Positions 25,225 to 34,192 of a stretch of 64,000 nucleotides of DNA are shown here, one piece after another. The stretch comes from CAUZIR01 sp034421295. GTDB lineage: Bacteria > Chloroflexota > Dehalococcoidia > Lucifugimonadales > UBA2962. The translations under genes were made by a program, and so were the position numbers. The stretch covers positions 1-64,000 of the forward strand of contig DAOUKM010000010.1 of NCBI GenBank assembly GCA_034421295.1. The letters run 5' to 3'. The stretch's first letter is position 1. Each line of letters opens with the position of its first letter. Under the pieces are notes generated by a model. It saw only the letters and a program-made list of their open reading frames with translations, made no database searches and was not told the origin of the DNA.

Positions 25225-26750
25225 CGCTAAGCAAACAGGAGCTGGAGTCGAAACTGTGGCAAGCTGCCGACATACTGCGGGGGCAGATCGACGCCGCCGA
25301 TTACAAGAACTACATTTTCTCCATCCTCTTCCTGAAACGGCTCTCCGACCGATTCGACGAAGAGGTGGAGAACGCCGCTGCCCATGGCGTTGCCCGCGAC
25401 GTGGCCCTCAACGACCGTGACGAGCACGAGTTCTTCGTGCCCAAGGCGGCTCGCTGGTCTGCTCTCACCGGCGCATCGATGAACTTGGGCGAGGCCCTTA
25501 ACGTCGCCAGTCACACCATTGAGGACGCCAACACCCCCAGGCTGGACGGCGTGTTGGCCACCACCAACTGGAACGATGAGTCAAAGCTGGGGAGTCCCGC
25601 CAACCGCGAGCGCATCATCCGCAGCCTGCTGAACCATTTCGGCGATCTGGACCTGCGCGATGAAAACCTGCGAGAGGACGCGGCCGGCGGGGGCAACGTC
25701 CTGGGCGACGCCTATGAGTACCTCATCAACCGGTTCGCCGACGACGCCGGCAAGAAGGGCGGTGAATTCTATACGCCGCGCCCCGTGGTCCGACTAATTA
25801 TCGAGTTGCTTCGACCCGGCGAGGGGATGCGCATCTGCGACCCAACTGCGGGCTCCGGAGGGATGCTCATCTACACGGCCCAATACGTACATGAGCAAGG
25901 CGGCGACCGGCGGAACCTGGCGCTCCATGGGCAGGAACGCAACCTGGGTACATTGGCCGCCGGCAAGCTCAACCTGCTTCTGAATGGGCTTTCATCCGCC
26001 CGTCTGGAGGCAGGGGACGTCATCGCCGAGCCGGGCCTCGTGGATCCGGCAGGGCGACTCATGTCCTACGACCGCGTCATCGCCAACCCGCCCTTCAGCC
26101 TCAAGAACTGGGGCAATGACTTCGCGCCCAACGACCCGCACCATCGCTTTGACCGCTACGGAGCCATTCCGCCCAGAACCCGGGGCGATCTCGCTTTCCT
26201 GCTGCACATGCTGGCGGTGACCAACGCTCAGGGAATGGTAGGGGTCGTTATGCCCCACGGCATCCTGTTCCGGGGCGGCGCGGAAGGGAAGATCCGCAAG
26301 GGGATTGTAGAGGCCGACCTGTTTGAGGCAGTCTTCGGACTGGCTCCCAACCTCTTCTCAGGGGCCAGCATCCCGGTGGCCATCTGTGTACTTAACAAGG
26401 CTAAACCTGTAGAGAGACGGGGGAAGGTGCTGTTCGTGGACGCTGCCCAGGAGGGTTATTTCCGTCAGGGTAAAGCGCGCAACCATCTCGACCAGGAGCA
26501 CATCGACAAGATAGTTGAGACGTACAGCACCTTTGGAGATGTGGACCGCTTCGCCCACGTCGCAGACATAGAGGAGATACGGGACAACGACTTCAACCTG
26601 AACATCAGCCGCTACGTGGACACGACTGAACCGGTGGAGGTGATGAGCGTCGAGGATGCGCTGGCGCAGCTTAGAGACGCGGAGCAGAGGCGAGACGAGG
26701 CAGTCGCCAAGATGGATAATCTTCTGGCGGAGATGGGTTATGCCAGGTAG
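25221..26750 (+). CDS. hsdM: Type I restriction-modification methyltransferase subunit (HsdM)
   Basis: 509 residues. The N-terminal helical HsdM domain (KLWQAADILRGQIDAADYKNYIFSILFLKRLSDRF) is followed by a Rossmann methyltransferase with motif I DPTAGSGG (near residue 207) binding S-adenosylmethionine and motif IV NPPF (near 289), typical of adenine-N6 methylation. It forms M2S with a specificity subunit and M2SR2 with HsdR. Its ATG overlaps the stop of the half-S gene. The operon is interrupted by a DUF4160/DUF2442 pair before the full S gene. Confidence 0.96.
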   Translation: MTLSKQELESKLWQAADILRGQIDAADYKNYIFSILFLKRLSDRFDEEVENAAAHGVARDVALNDRDEHEFFVPKAARWSALTGASMNLGEALNVASHTIEDANTPRLDGVLATTNWNDESKLGSPANRERIIRSLLNHFGDLDLRDENLREDAAGGGNVLGDAYEYLINRFADDAGKKGGEFYTPRPVVRLIIELLRPGEGMRICDPTAGSGGMLIYTAQYVHEQGGDRRNLALHGQERNLGTLAAGKLNLLLNGLSSARLEAGDVIAEPGLVDPAGRLMSYDRVIANPPFSLKNWGNDFAPNDPHHRFDRYGAIPPRTRGDLAFLLHMLAVTNAQGMVGVVMPHGILFRGGAEGKIRKGIVEADLFEAVFGLAPNLFSGASIPVAICVLNKAKPVERRGKVLFVDAAQEGYFRQGKARNHLDQEHIDKIVETYSTFGDVDRFAHVADIEEIRDNDFNLNISRYVDTTEPVEVMSVEDALAQLRDAEQRRDEAVAKMDNLLAEMGYAR

Positions 26751-26765
26751 GAGACCCGCGAAGCC

Positions 26766-27002
26766 ATGCCAGTGATATTGAGGGAGGGGCCATACCGGTT
26801 CTTCTTCTACGCGAGCGATCGGGAAGAGCCTCCCCACATTCACGTAGAACGTGATGACCGTATCGCGAAGTTCTGGCTGGAGCCTGTCAGGCTCCAGCAC
26901 ACGGGAGGATTGAGGCGGCACGAGATACGCCGCATCGAGAGGATAGTCGAGGACAATCAGATTCCATTTCTGGAGGCTTGGAATGAACGTTTCAACCCTT
27001 AA
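26766..27002 (+). CDS. DUF4160 protein
   Basis: 78 residues with the DUF4160 signature: MPVILREGPYRFFFYASD near the start, EPPHIHVER with conserved His, and AKFWLEPV. DUF4160 genes nearly always precede a DUF2442 gene, as here, with their ends overlapping by about 20 bases. The pair has been proposed to be toxin-antitoxin-like but its action is not established to my knowledge. It sits inside the restriction operon between hsdM and hsdS. Confidence 0.85.
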   Translation: MPVILREGPYRFFFYASDREEPPHIHVERDDRIAKFWLEPVRLQHTGGLRRHEIRRIERIVEDNQIPFLEAWNERFNP

Positions 27003-27333
27003 GGTCAGTGTTCCGGAAGCCATGACAATCGAAGTGACTGACGACACCTTGAGCGCCGAGCTCTCCGACGGACGGACCGTGTTAGTGCCACTGTCCTGGT
27101 ATCCCAGGCTCATTCACGCCACGCTGGAGGAGCGCAATAACTGGCGGCTGATCGGTGCCGGAGAGGGCATCCACTGGCCCGACCTGGATGAGGACATCAG
27201 CGTCGAAATGCTGTTGGGCGGCTGGCCTTCAGGAGAGAGCCAGAGTTCTTTCAAACGATGGCTGGAAGCGAAGCGGGCAGGACGTACTGTGACCATCCAT
27301 GAGATACGCCCCGCCGTGAACGAAGAGAGTTAA
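26983..27333 (+). CDS. DUF2442 protein
   Basis: 116 residues. The pattern DDTLSAELSDGRTVLVPLSWYPRL and WRLIGAGEGIHWPDLDEDISVEMLL is the DUF2442 domain (residues about 18-80). A basic tail (FKRWLEAKRAGRTV) follows. It is coupled to the DUF4160 gene by overlap and both lie nine bases before hsdS. The tail may be a DNA-binding segment of an antitoxin-like partner; that is inference. Confidence 0.85.
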   Translation: MNVSTLKVSVPEAMTIEVTDDTLSAELSDGRTVLVPLSWYPRLIHATLEERNNWRLIGAGEGIHWPDLDEDISVEMLLGGWPSGESQSSFKRWLEAKRAGRTVTIHEIRPAVNEES

Positions 27334-27341
27334 CTGGACTA

Positions 27342-28619
27342 GTGAGACGCTCAGAGGAAAACGAAATCATCCCTGACGGCTGGCAGGTGGTGCGTTTGGG
27401 CGACGTGGCAGATGTTGCCTTCAGCGGTGTCGATAAGAGAACTGTGGAAGGTGAACTTCCGGTCGAACTGTGCAATTACACCGATGTCTTCTACAACCGC
27501 CGAATCCATCGAGGTATGGAGTTCATGACAGCCACCGCTACTCCCGTTGAATGTAATCGATGGACTCTGATGGAAGGAGATGTGCTCTTCACCAAAGACT
27601 CGGAGACCTCTGATGAAATAGGGATACCGTCCTATGTGACTCAGGATATGGACAGGGTGCTGTGTGGCTATCATCTTGGATTGGCTCGTCCCAAGAATGG
27701 TGCAGTGATCGGCGCATTCCTTGCCCGAATGTTGTCGTCTCATGAATGCGGACGGGAATTTGCCCGGAGAGCCAACGGAATAACTCGGTATGGTTTGACG
27801 TTGGAGGCCACACGCTCACTCCCAATTCTCCTCCCTCCCTTGTCCGAACAGCGGGCCATCGCCACAGTGCTGGACAGCATCGATGACGCCATCGAGCGCA
27901 CGGACGCCGTCATCGCCGCCACGGAGCAGTTGCGTAACTCCCTTCTGTACGAACTGCTTACGCGAGGCGTCCCCGGCTGGCACACGGTGTGGAAGGAAGC
28001 GCCAGGTATCGGGACGATACCTGAGGACTGGGACGTGGTGCGCTTGGGGGATGTTCTTGAGACAACAACATATGGCACGAACGCTCCTCTTGACGGAGGG
28101 GGAAGGGTTCCCATTCTGCGTATGAACAATCTTCAAGACGGAGAGATTGATCTGACGGAGATTCGGAGCGCCGACCTTGCCAATGAAGATCTGCGTAAAT
28201 TGAGTCTGGTCAAAGGGGATATCCTGTTCAACCGCACCAATAGCCTGGACCTGGTGGGGAAGGTCGCAGTCGTACGCAACCTACCGCAACCTATCTCATT
28301 TGCTTCGTACTTGCTGCGGCTAAGGGTTCAGCAGAGCCGAGCGAACCCGTTCTGGCTTTCATCCCTTCTCGGGTTTCCGAGCTGCCAATCTCGAATCAGA
28401 CAGTTTGCGACACCAGGAGTTAGCCAAGCGAATATCAACCCTACAAGTCTGAAGTCTTTGTTGATTCCTCTTCCCCGTTTGCCGGAGCAGCGAGCCATCG
28501 CCGCCGTGCTTGACGGTGTGGATACTGTGTCAGGGCGTGCGCGCGAGGAGTGGAATACATTGGTATCGCTGAAGACATCCTCCGCAGACGCACTGCTGAC
28601 GGGGCGGATGCGGATTTAG
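27342..28619 (+). CDS. hsdS: Type I restriction specificity subunit (HsdS), two TRDs
   Basis: 425 residues with two target-recognition domains. The halves begin with IPDGWQVVRLGDVADV and IPEDWDVVRLGDVLET and end in LPPLSEQRAIATVLDSIDDAI and LPRLPEQRAIAAVLDGVDTV, the conserved coiled spacers. It sets the bipartite DNA target of the enzyme. The start is GTG nine bases after the DUF2442 gene. With the half-size S protein upstream, the operon encodes two alternative specificities. Confidence 0.94.
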   Translation: MRRSEENEIIPDGWQVVRLGDVADVAFSGVDKRTVEGELPVELCNYTDVFYNRRIHRGMEFMTATATPVECNRWTLMEGDVLFTKDSETSDEIGIPSYVTQDMDRVLCGYHLGLARPKNGAVIGAFLARMLSSHECGREFARRANGITRYGLTLEATRSLPILLPPLSEQRAIATVLDSIDDAIERTDAVIAATEQLRNSLLYELLTRGVPGWHTVWKEAPGIGTIPEDWDVVRLGDVLETTTYGTNAPLDGGGRVPILRMNNLQDGEIDLTEIRSADLANEDLRKLSLVKGDILFNRTNSLDLVGKVAVVRNLPQPISFASYLLRLRVQQSRANPFWLSSLLGFPSCQSRIRQFATPGVSQANINPTSLKSLLIPLPRLPEQRAIAAVLDGVDTVSGRAREEWNTLVSLKTSSADALLTGRMRI

Positions 28620-28638
28620 GTGAAGTAAGAACATCGAG

Positions 28639-29625
28639 ATGTCTCTACGTGACAGAATAGCTAGATTTCACGACGTATTCTCCAGCCGACGATCGCCTAA
28701 GGGCACGCGCCAGCCCGTCAGAGATCTTGCGCACAACACCAGAACGAGAATCGTTATGCTCTATCGCGACGTCTCAGCAGGCGGGGTGCCTGGACGACCG
28801 GCTCACGGATTCTTCGCCCCAAATCCCGATTTCTGGGCCGAAGTCCACAACGCCTTGCAATACAAACTTGCGACGCCAGTATTGTCCAAGAACAGAGGCA
28901 CAATGGGATCTGCTCTCCGCTATGAGGAACTGGGCGATGACGTCATTGCATACCTCTTTGAATGCTCGTCTGAACATTTCCTAGACTTCTTGGAATTGAG
29001 CTTCAAGATCGACCATCATCTTCCGACATCCGTAATCGAAGCCATTAACGAAGTCTTTCTGATTGAGGATGAACCATACCGGCTAACGAACTTCGTAACA
29101 GAGGAAGTAGAAGAGCCAATGCATGGATATGGACTATCCCAACAGAAGGTTCGTGTAATTGAGACAGTGGCCTATCCTCAAGTTATAGTGGCTGAGGACT
29201 CGGTGGTTTACGAAGAAGCCGTGGCCCCAATGCTAGCTGCTTTAGGCCATTCCGACTTCAGGGTCGCGAACGACGAACTCCGAAAGAGTTTGGAGCACTA
29301 CCGGTTAGGCAAGTATGGTGACTTCCTCTCGAACTGTGGCAGTGCCCTAGAGAGCGTTCTCCAAGTGATTTGTAGGCGACATAGCTTTCAGCTCAGTGGC
29401 GGCGCTACTTTGGGTCAATTACTAGATGTAGTTGTGCCTGGGCTCGGTCTGGAACAGGTGTACTCAGAGAAGCTTAAACTCCTGGCTACGATTCGTAACA
29501 GATTGAGTTCGTCACACGGAGGCGGCACTGAGCCACGCAATCCGGAGCGACACTACGCCCAGCTGATGCTGACAATGACTTCCGCAGCTATCGTGTTTCT
29601 CATACAGGTATCGAACTCTAGGTGA
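28639..29625 (+). CDS. Abi_C/HEPN-like putative abortive-infection protein
   Basis: 328 residues. The N-terminal half (to about 185) is not recognised. The C-terminal part has a helical domain ending in RNRLSSSHGGG (residues about 286-296), which fits the R-x(4-6)-H active site of HEPN ribonucleases and the Abi_C end (RNxxSxxHG). The segment LEHYRLGKYGDFLSNCGSALESVLQVI is the preceding helix pair. Such proteins can cut RNA when phage infection is sensed. Its place between hsdS and hsdR suggests it backs up the restriction enzyme if it is inhibited, as PrrC and RloC do. The family call is from motif and context only. Confidence 0.6.
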   Translation: MSLRDRIARFHDVFSSRRSPKGTRQPVRDLAHNTRTRIVMLYRDVSAGGVPGRPAHGFFAPNPDFWAEVHNALQYKLATPVLSKNRGTMGSALRYEELGDDVIAYLFECSSEHFLDFLELSFKIDHHLPTSVIEAINEVFLIEDEPYRLTNFVTEEVEEPMHGYGLSQQKVRVIETVAYPQVIVAEDSVVYEEAVAPMLAALGHSDFRVANDELRKSLEHYRLGKYGDFLSNCGSALESVLQVICRRHSFQLSGGATLGQLLDVVVPGLGLEQVYSEKLKLLATIRNRLSSSHGGGTEPRNPERHYAQLMLTMTSAAIVFLIQVSNSR

Positions 29626-29635
29626 TTTGCTTGCT

Positions 29636-32600
29636 ATGATCACCATCCCCGCTAAGCTGAACGAGCACAACCATGCTGAGGAGCCGGCACGCGTGCTGCT
29701 GGAGCGGCTCGGCTGGATGTACGTGCCGCGCGAAACCCTGGCGGCAGAGCGCGGAGGCGAGCGGGAGGTGCTCCTGAAGGGCCGTCTGCGGACCGTGCTG
29801 CTTCGGCTTAACCAGTGGATGACTGAGGAGCAGGCCGAGCGAGTCATCTTCAACTTAGAGCACGTCGACGCCACAGGCATGGCCCTGAACCAAGCGGTCC
29901 ACGAGTATCTCACCTACGGGATGCCCCTGACTGTGGACGGGCCGCGCGGGGGAGGCTCGCGCATCGTACGCTTCTTCGACTTTGAGCACCCGGATGGCGG
30001 CCTCAACGAGTTCGTCGTCACCACCCAGTTCCGGGTGCGACGAGGCAACGATCGGGGCGGTGCGGAGGACGACGAGCGCATGGTCATCCCCGACCTCATC
30101 CTGTTCGTCAACGGCATCCCACTAGTAGTGATGGAGGCCAAGTCGCCATCACTCTTGGAGGTGTGGAAGTCGCAGGCGGTGCGGCAGCTTCGCCGCTATC
30201 AGGAGGCCGGACCGGAGTGGCAGGGAAGCGGCGCCCCGGATTTGTTCATTTACAACCTGCTGTGTGTAGCCCATTGTGGGGCTGCCGCAGCCTATGCTGG
30301 TCTCGGCGCTCCGGAGAACGCCTACTTTGAGTGGAAGTCCCTGCTACCTTATTCTGAGGATGAGGTGCGCATGCGGTTCGGCACCGAGCCGCAAGGACAG
30401 GCCCAGCTCATCGTAGGCCTGCTGTCTCCCGTTACCCTGCTGGACATTCTTCGCGATTATGTTGTCTACGAGCCGGAGCGAGGTCGGCTGGTCAAGAAGC
30501 TGCCGCGCTACCAGCAATATCGCGCGGTTCGTGCTGCCTTGGAGCGGTTGCTGGCCGGACGCAAGCCGGAGGAACGGGGCGGCGTCGTCTGGCACACCCA
30601 GGGATCCGGGAAGTCGCTGACCATGCTGTGGCTTGCGACGAAACTGCGCCGGGAGCCGCGCCTGGGCAATCCCACTATCGTGGTGGTCACCGACCGGACA
30701 CAACTGGACCGTCAGATCACCGGCACCTTCGAACGCTGCGGCTTCCCCGCACCGGAGCAGGCGGCGACCAGCCAGCATTTGCGTCGTCTGCTCACCACCG
30801 GAATAGGCCGCACGATCATGACCACCATCCAAAAGTTCGAGGAGGCTTTGACGGCTCCAGAAGGAGAGCTTAATGTGCTCAACGCCTCGGAGGACGTCAT
30901 AGTCATGGTTGACGAGGCGCACCGCACGCAGTACGGCATCCTTGGCGGTCGGATGTCGAAGGCGCTACCCAACGCGGCCCTCATCGGGTTCACTGGAACG
31001 CCGATAGAGAAGGACTATAAGCGCAGCACCATAGGGCGCTTTGGCCCGCTCATCGACTCGTACACGATCCCGCAATCGGTAGCCGACGGAGCGACGGTGC
31101 CAATCTTCTACGAGGCGCGCCTACCCGAGCTGGCTGTCGAGGGGCCGGAGACCCTAGACAGGCTGTACGAGGCCATGTTCGGCGACGAACCGCCCGCTGT
31201 CCAAGCACAGATTCGCCGACGCTACGCCAATAGAGAGACGGTGGCTGAGGCGGAGCGACGCATCGAGATGATCGCCTTGGAAATTGCGGACCACTTCAAG
31301 AAGAAGGTGCGTCCCAACGGATTCAAAGCCCAGGTGGTCGCGTCCAGCCGGGCTGCCGCCCTACGTTACGCCGAGCGCCTTAGAGACTTCGGCCTTAGCG
31401 CCTATCCCATCATCACCACAGTCCCCAACGACGGACCGGAGTTCGATGCGGCCCGCGAACTCGACCAGGAGCAGATCGAAAACGCTTTCGTCGATCCAGA
31501 AGGAGAGCCGGAAGTGCTGGTCGTAGTCGACATGCTGCTGACGGGTTTCGATGCGCCCGTGGAGCAGGTGCTCTACTTGGACAGGGCCTTACGGGAGCAC
31601 GGGCTGCTCCAGGCGATTGCGAGGGTCAACCGCCGCTTCTCCCACCGCCGGGGCGGAGTGGAAACCGAGAAGATCCACGGCCTCGTTGTCGACTACCACG
31701 GCGTATCCCGGGACCTTGAAGATGCTCTATCCTCGTTCGACTGGCCGGATGTGCAAAACACGATGCAGGAGATGGACGAGGACCCAGCGCCGGTCGTCGA
31801 GGCGGCGGCCGTCCAGGCGGAGTCACATTTCAAGGGGCGAGACCTCCGCGACACCTGGATGTGCGTCAGTATCTTCGCGCCGGACGCCTCAACAGAAGGC
31901 GACTTCAAGGCTGACCTGTTCGAGCGGTTCAACGCCGACTACAGCCGGTTCTCGCGCCTCATGGACCGCTTCCTTCCCGACCCTCGCGCTCTGGACTACA
32001 CTGATCGGCTGGCACGGCTTACGGAGATACGCGCCTACGCCCGGGCCCAGTTCCTTCGCGAGGACGCCGACGTGGACTGGACGGAGATTGGTGCCAAGGT
32101 GAAAAGGCTGGTGGACGAGCGCATCGGCGCCCATGTGCGGGATCTGATGCGGCCAGTGTCCATCCTCGATCAGGACTTTGAGCAGAAGATAGCCGCCCTT
32201 CCCCACGACGAGGCCCGGGCCTCGATCATGGAGCACGCGATCAGGGCGCAGATACACGAGAGCCTGGCCGACAATCCTGCATTCTTCGAGAAACTCTCGG
32301 AGCACCTTGAGCGCATCATCGGAGACCTTCGCAATCGGTTGATCGACTCGGCCGAGGCTTGTCGCCGCCTTGCACAGCTGCGCCAGGATGCTCGAAGCGA
32401 AGTCGACATCGCCGCAGAGCACGGTCTGTCCCCCGTCTCCTTTGCCATCTATGAGCTGCTGGATGAACGGTCACAGGAGGCCGTCCCTTCCACACAGTCA
32501 CATGAGGGGCAGGCACGGTACCTGACGTCAATTGACGAGGAAACGAAGAACGTCGCCCTGAAGGTCAACATAGTTATCGACCGGCATAACGGCGTTGTGG

Positions 32601-32746
32601 ACTGGCAGTCGAACCTGGAGGTCCTTCGGGAGATGCGCCGGGACATCAAGCGCGAGCTCAGACCCACGGGAGATTACACCGAAGACCAGCTGGAGGAACT
32701 GGCGAACCGGATCGTCGAACTGGCCCGCAGAAGGAGCGGCCGATGA
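29636..32746 (+). CDS. hsdR: Type I restriction endonuclease/translocase subunit (HsdR)
   Basis: 1036 residues from the ATG. An N-terminal PD-(D/E)xK nuclease has IPDLILFVNG and VVMEAKSP (E167-A-K169). A superfamily 2 motor follows, with Walker A QGSGKS near residue 322, DEAH near 426, and the second RecA domain with LLTGFDAPVEQVLYLDR and IARVNR. The helical C-terminal domain binds the methylase. It cuts unmodified DNA after translocation. It follows the Abi-like gene by ten bases and overlaps the metalloprotease gene by four. Confidence 0.96.
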   Translation: MITIPAKLNEHNHAEEPARVLLERLGWMYVPRETLAAERGGEREVLLKGRLRTVLLRLNQWMTEEQAERVIFNLEHVDATGMALNQAVHEYLTYGMPLTVDGPRGGGSRIVRFFDFEHPDGGLNEFVVTTQFRVRRGNDRGGAEDDERMVIPDLILFVNGIPLVVMEAKSPSLLEVWKSQAVRQLRRYQEAGPEWQGSGAPDLFIYNLLCVAHCGAAAAYAGLGAPENAYFEWKSLLPYSEDEVRMRFGTEPQGQAQLIVGLLSPVTLLDILRDYVVYEPERGRLVKKLPRYQQYRAVRAALERLLAGRKPEERGGVVWHTQGSGKSLTMLWLATKLRREPRLGNPTIVVVTDRTQLDRQITGTFERCGFPAPEQAATSQHLRRLLTTGIGRTIMTTIQKFEEALTAPEGELNVLNASEDVIVMVDEAHRTQYGILGGRMSKALPNAALIGFTGTPIEKDYKRSTIGRFGPLIDSYTIPQSVADGATVPIFYEARLPELAVEGPETLDRLYEAMFGDEPPAVQAQIRRRYANRETVAEAERRIEMIALEIADHFKKKVRPNGFKAQVVASSRAAALRYAERLRDFGLSAYPIITTVPNDGPEFDAARELDQEQIENAFVDPEGEPEVLVVVDMLLTGFDAPVEQVLYLDRALREHGLLQAIARVNRRFSHRRGGVETEKIHGLVVDYHGVSRDLEDALSSFDWPDVQNTMQEMDEDPAPVVEAAAVQAESHFKGRDLRDTWMCVSIFAPDASTEGDFKADLFERFNADYSRFSRLMDRFLPDPRALDYTDRLARLTEIRAYARAQFLREDADVDWTEIGAKVKRLVDERIGAHVRDLMRPVSILDQDFEQKIAALPHDEARASIMEHAIRAQIHESLADNPAFFEKLSEHLERIIGDLRNRLIDSAEACRRLAQLRQDARSEVDIAAEHGLSPVSFAIYELLDERSQEAVPSTQSHEGQARYLTSIDEETKNVALKVNIVIDRHNGVVDWQSNLEVLREMRRDIKRELRPTGDYTEDQLEELANRIVELARRRSGR

Positions 32747-33480
32747 GCGAACGGGACAGCGTCCGCTTCGGGAACACGACCATCGGCTACGAGGTGCGCC
32801 GCAGCGAACGGCGCAGGAAGACGGTGCAGATTACGATGGGCGGCAGCGGCGTGCAGGTTACCGCGCCCATGACGACGACGCCGGACGAACTGCGAGCCAT
32901 CGTACGCAGGCGGGCGCCTTGGATACTAAGCCATGCATCGGGGGAGATGCTGAAGGCCGCGCCGAAACGCTTCGCCAGCGGCGAGACACTGCCATACCTG
33001 GGACGCAACGCCCGCATGATCGTCGACGCCGGGGTCGTGCACTCGTCTGAGGTCAGCTTCGACCACTGGCGGTTTCGGGTGACTGTACCTGAGGGTCTCA
33101 AAGGTGAGGAACGGCAACAGTGCATCCGGCGCGCCATCGTCGGGTGGTATCGGGACCGAGCTGCCGAGCGGCTTCCGAGGGTCGCTGCACACTGGGGGCC
33201 CCGGGTGGCACAGACGAGTATGCCACTGATACTCGTACGCGACCAGCGCCAACGCTGGGGGAGTTGCTCCCCCGACGGGACGCTGCGCTTCAACTGGCGC
33301 GCCATGATGCTTCCGCCTGCGCTCATTGAGTACGTCGTCGTCCACGAATTGGTCCACTTGACCCATCGGAACCACGCGACGGGCTTTTGGGCCATGTTGT
33401 CAAAGGCTATGCCGGACGCGCAACAGCGTCGTCAACGCCTTCGTGAGGCTGGGCGTACGCTCCCGTTACTAGCCAGCTGA
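32743..33480 (+). CDS. YgjP/M48-type metallopeptidase
   Basis: 245 residues of the DUF45/YgjP family. HELVHLTHRNH supplies the zinc ligands and catalytic Glu (H201, E202, H205), and the preceding RWGSCSPDGTLRFNWR is the family hallmark. Such genes are very often the last gene of type I restriction operons. The cellular role is unknown; controlled breakdown of HsdR or other partners is one idea. Its ATG overlaps the hsdR stop. Confidence 0.9.
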   Translation: MSERDSVRFGNTTIGYEVRRSERRRKTVQITMGGSGVQVTAPMTTTPDELRAIVRRRAPWILSHASGEMLKAAPKRFASGETLPYLGRNARMIVDAGVVHSSEVSFDHWRFRVTVPEGLKGEERQQCIRRAIVGWYRDRAAERLPRVAAHWGPRVAQTSMPLILVRDQRQRWGSCSPDGTLRFNWRAMMLPPALIEYVVVHELVHLTHRNHATGFWAMLSKAMPDAQQRRQRLREAGRTLPLLAS

Positions 33481-33575
33481 CGCACTAGGGTTGGTAGGAG
33501 TCTCTAATGGATGAACTCCGGCCGTTGATGTATCACTAGGTTCCCTAGCACGGGCGAAAATAGACCTTACTGTTA

Positions 33576-33932
33576 CCTCAGTTGTCCGGCGGCATCGCCG
33601 CACGCGTGAGCCATGGCACCGCTCAACTTCCTACGAGCAACAGGTACTACCTGAGAGCCCGGGGCATCGGTGAGGCAGCCAGCATCCTCGGTTTCCGTAC
33701 ACCCTCGGATTTCGTCCACTCCTACCCGGTGTCCAGGGAGTGGCTCGCGCTGCTCATCCGCCGGATGGGCGCGGTCGCTTCGATCTACAGGCTGGCCGCG
33801 ACGCTGTCTCCCGGCACCGGCGGTGGAACTCCACATGCGCACGTAGACCGCCGGTGTCGCCTTGACGCCACGATCACACTCCCCGACCGCCGCTGGGTCG
33901 GCGTCGTGCGCCAGGGCCCGCGGCGATCAGCC
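33576..33932 (+). pseudogene. Fragment duplicating part of the following winged-helix gene
   Basis: This stretch repeats, with about one change in ten bases, the part of the gene at 34193-35908 that encodes SGGIAARVSHGT through WVGVVRQGP. It has no proper N-terminus, has an altered segment after LAATLSPG, and departs from the homology after the GVVRQGP codons. It is a truncated, diverging copy. The bases from 33933 to 34192 carry the upstream region of the intact gene and nothing else recognised. Confidence 0.82.
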
Positions 33933-34192
33933 TATAGAGGGCAGAGTCAACCGAGGAACCAAACAGGGATGGCACTGCCCACGTAATGGACGGAATAACT
34001 CTTTGAGACTGCCTCCAGAGGAACAGCCCAAGGCGAGACACGGCTGCAATTCGAATGGACACACCTCGCCGGTTAACTCCGGGCTGACGCCCGCTCGGCT
34101 CCAGTCCGGCAAGCCGAAGATGCTGGCACTCCATATGGAGAAACTTCGAAATGACACCGCGGACCGCACATATGTTCTGCTACACTCGGGGC

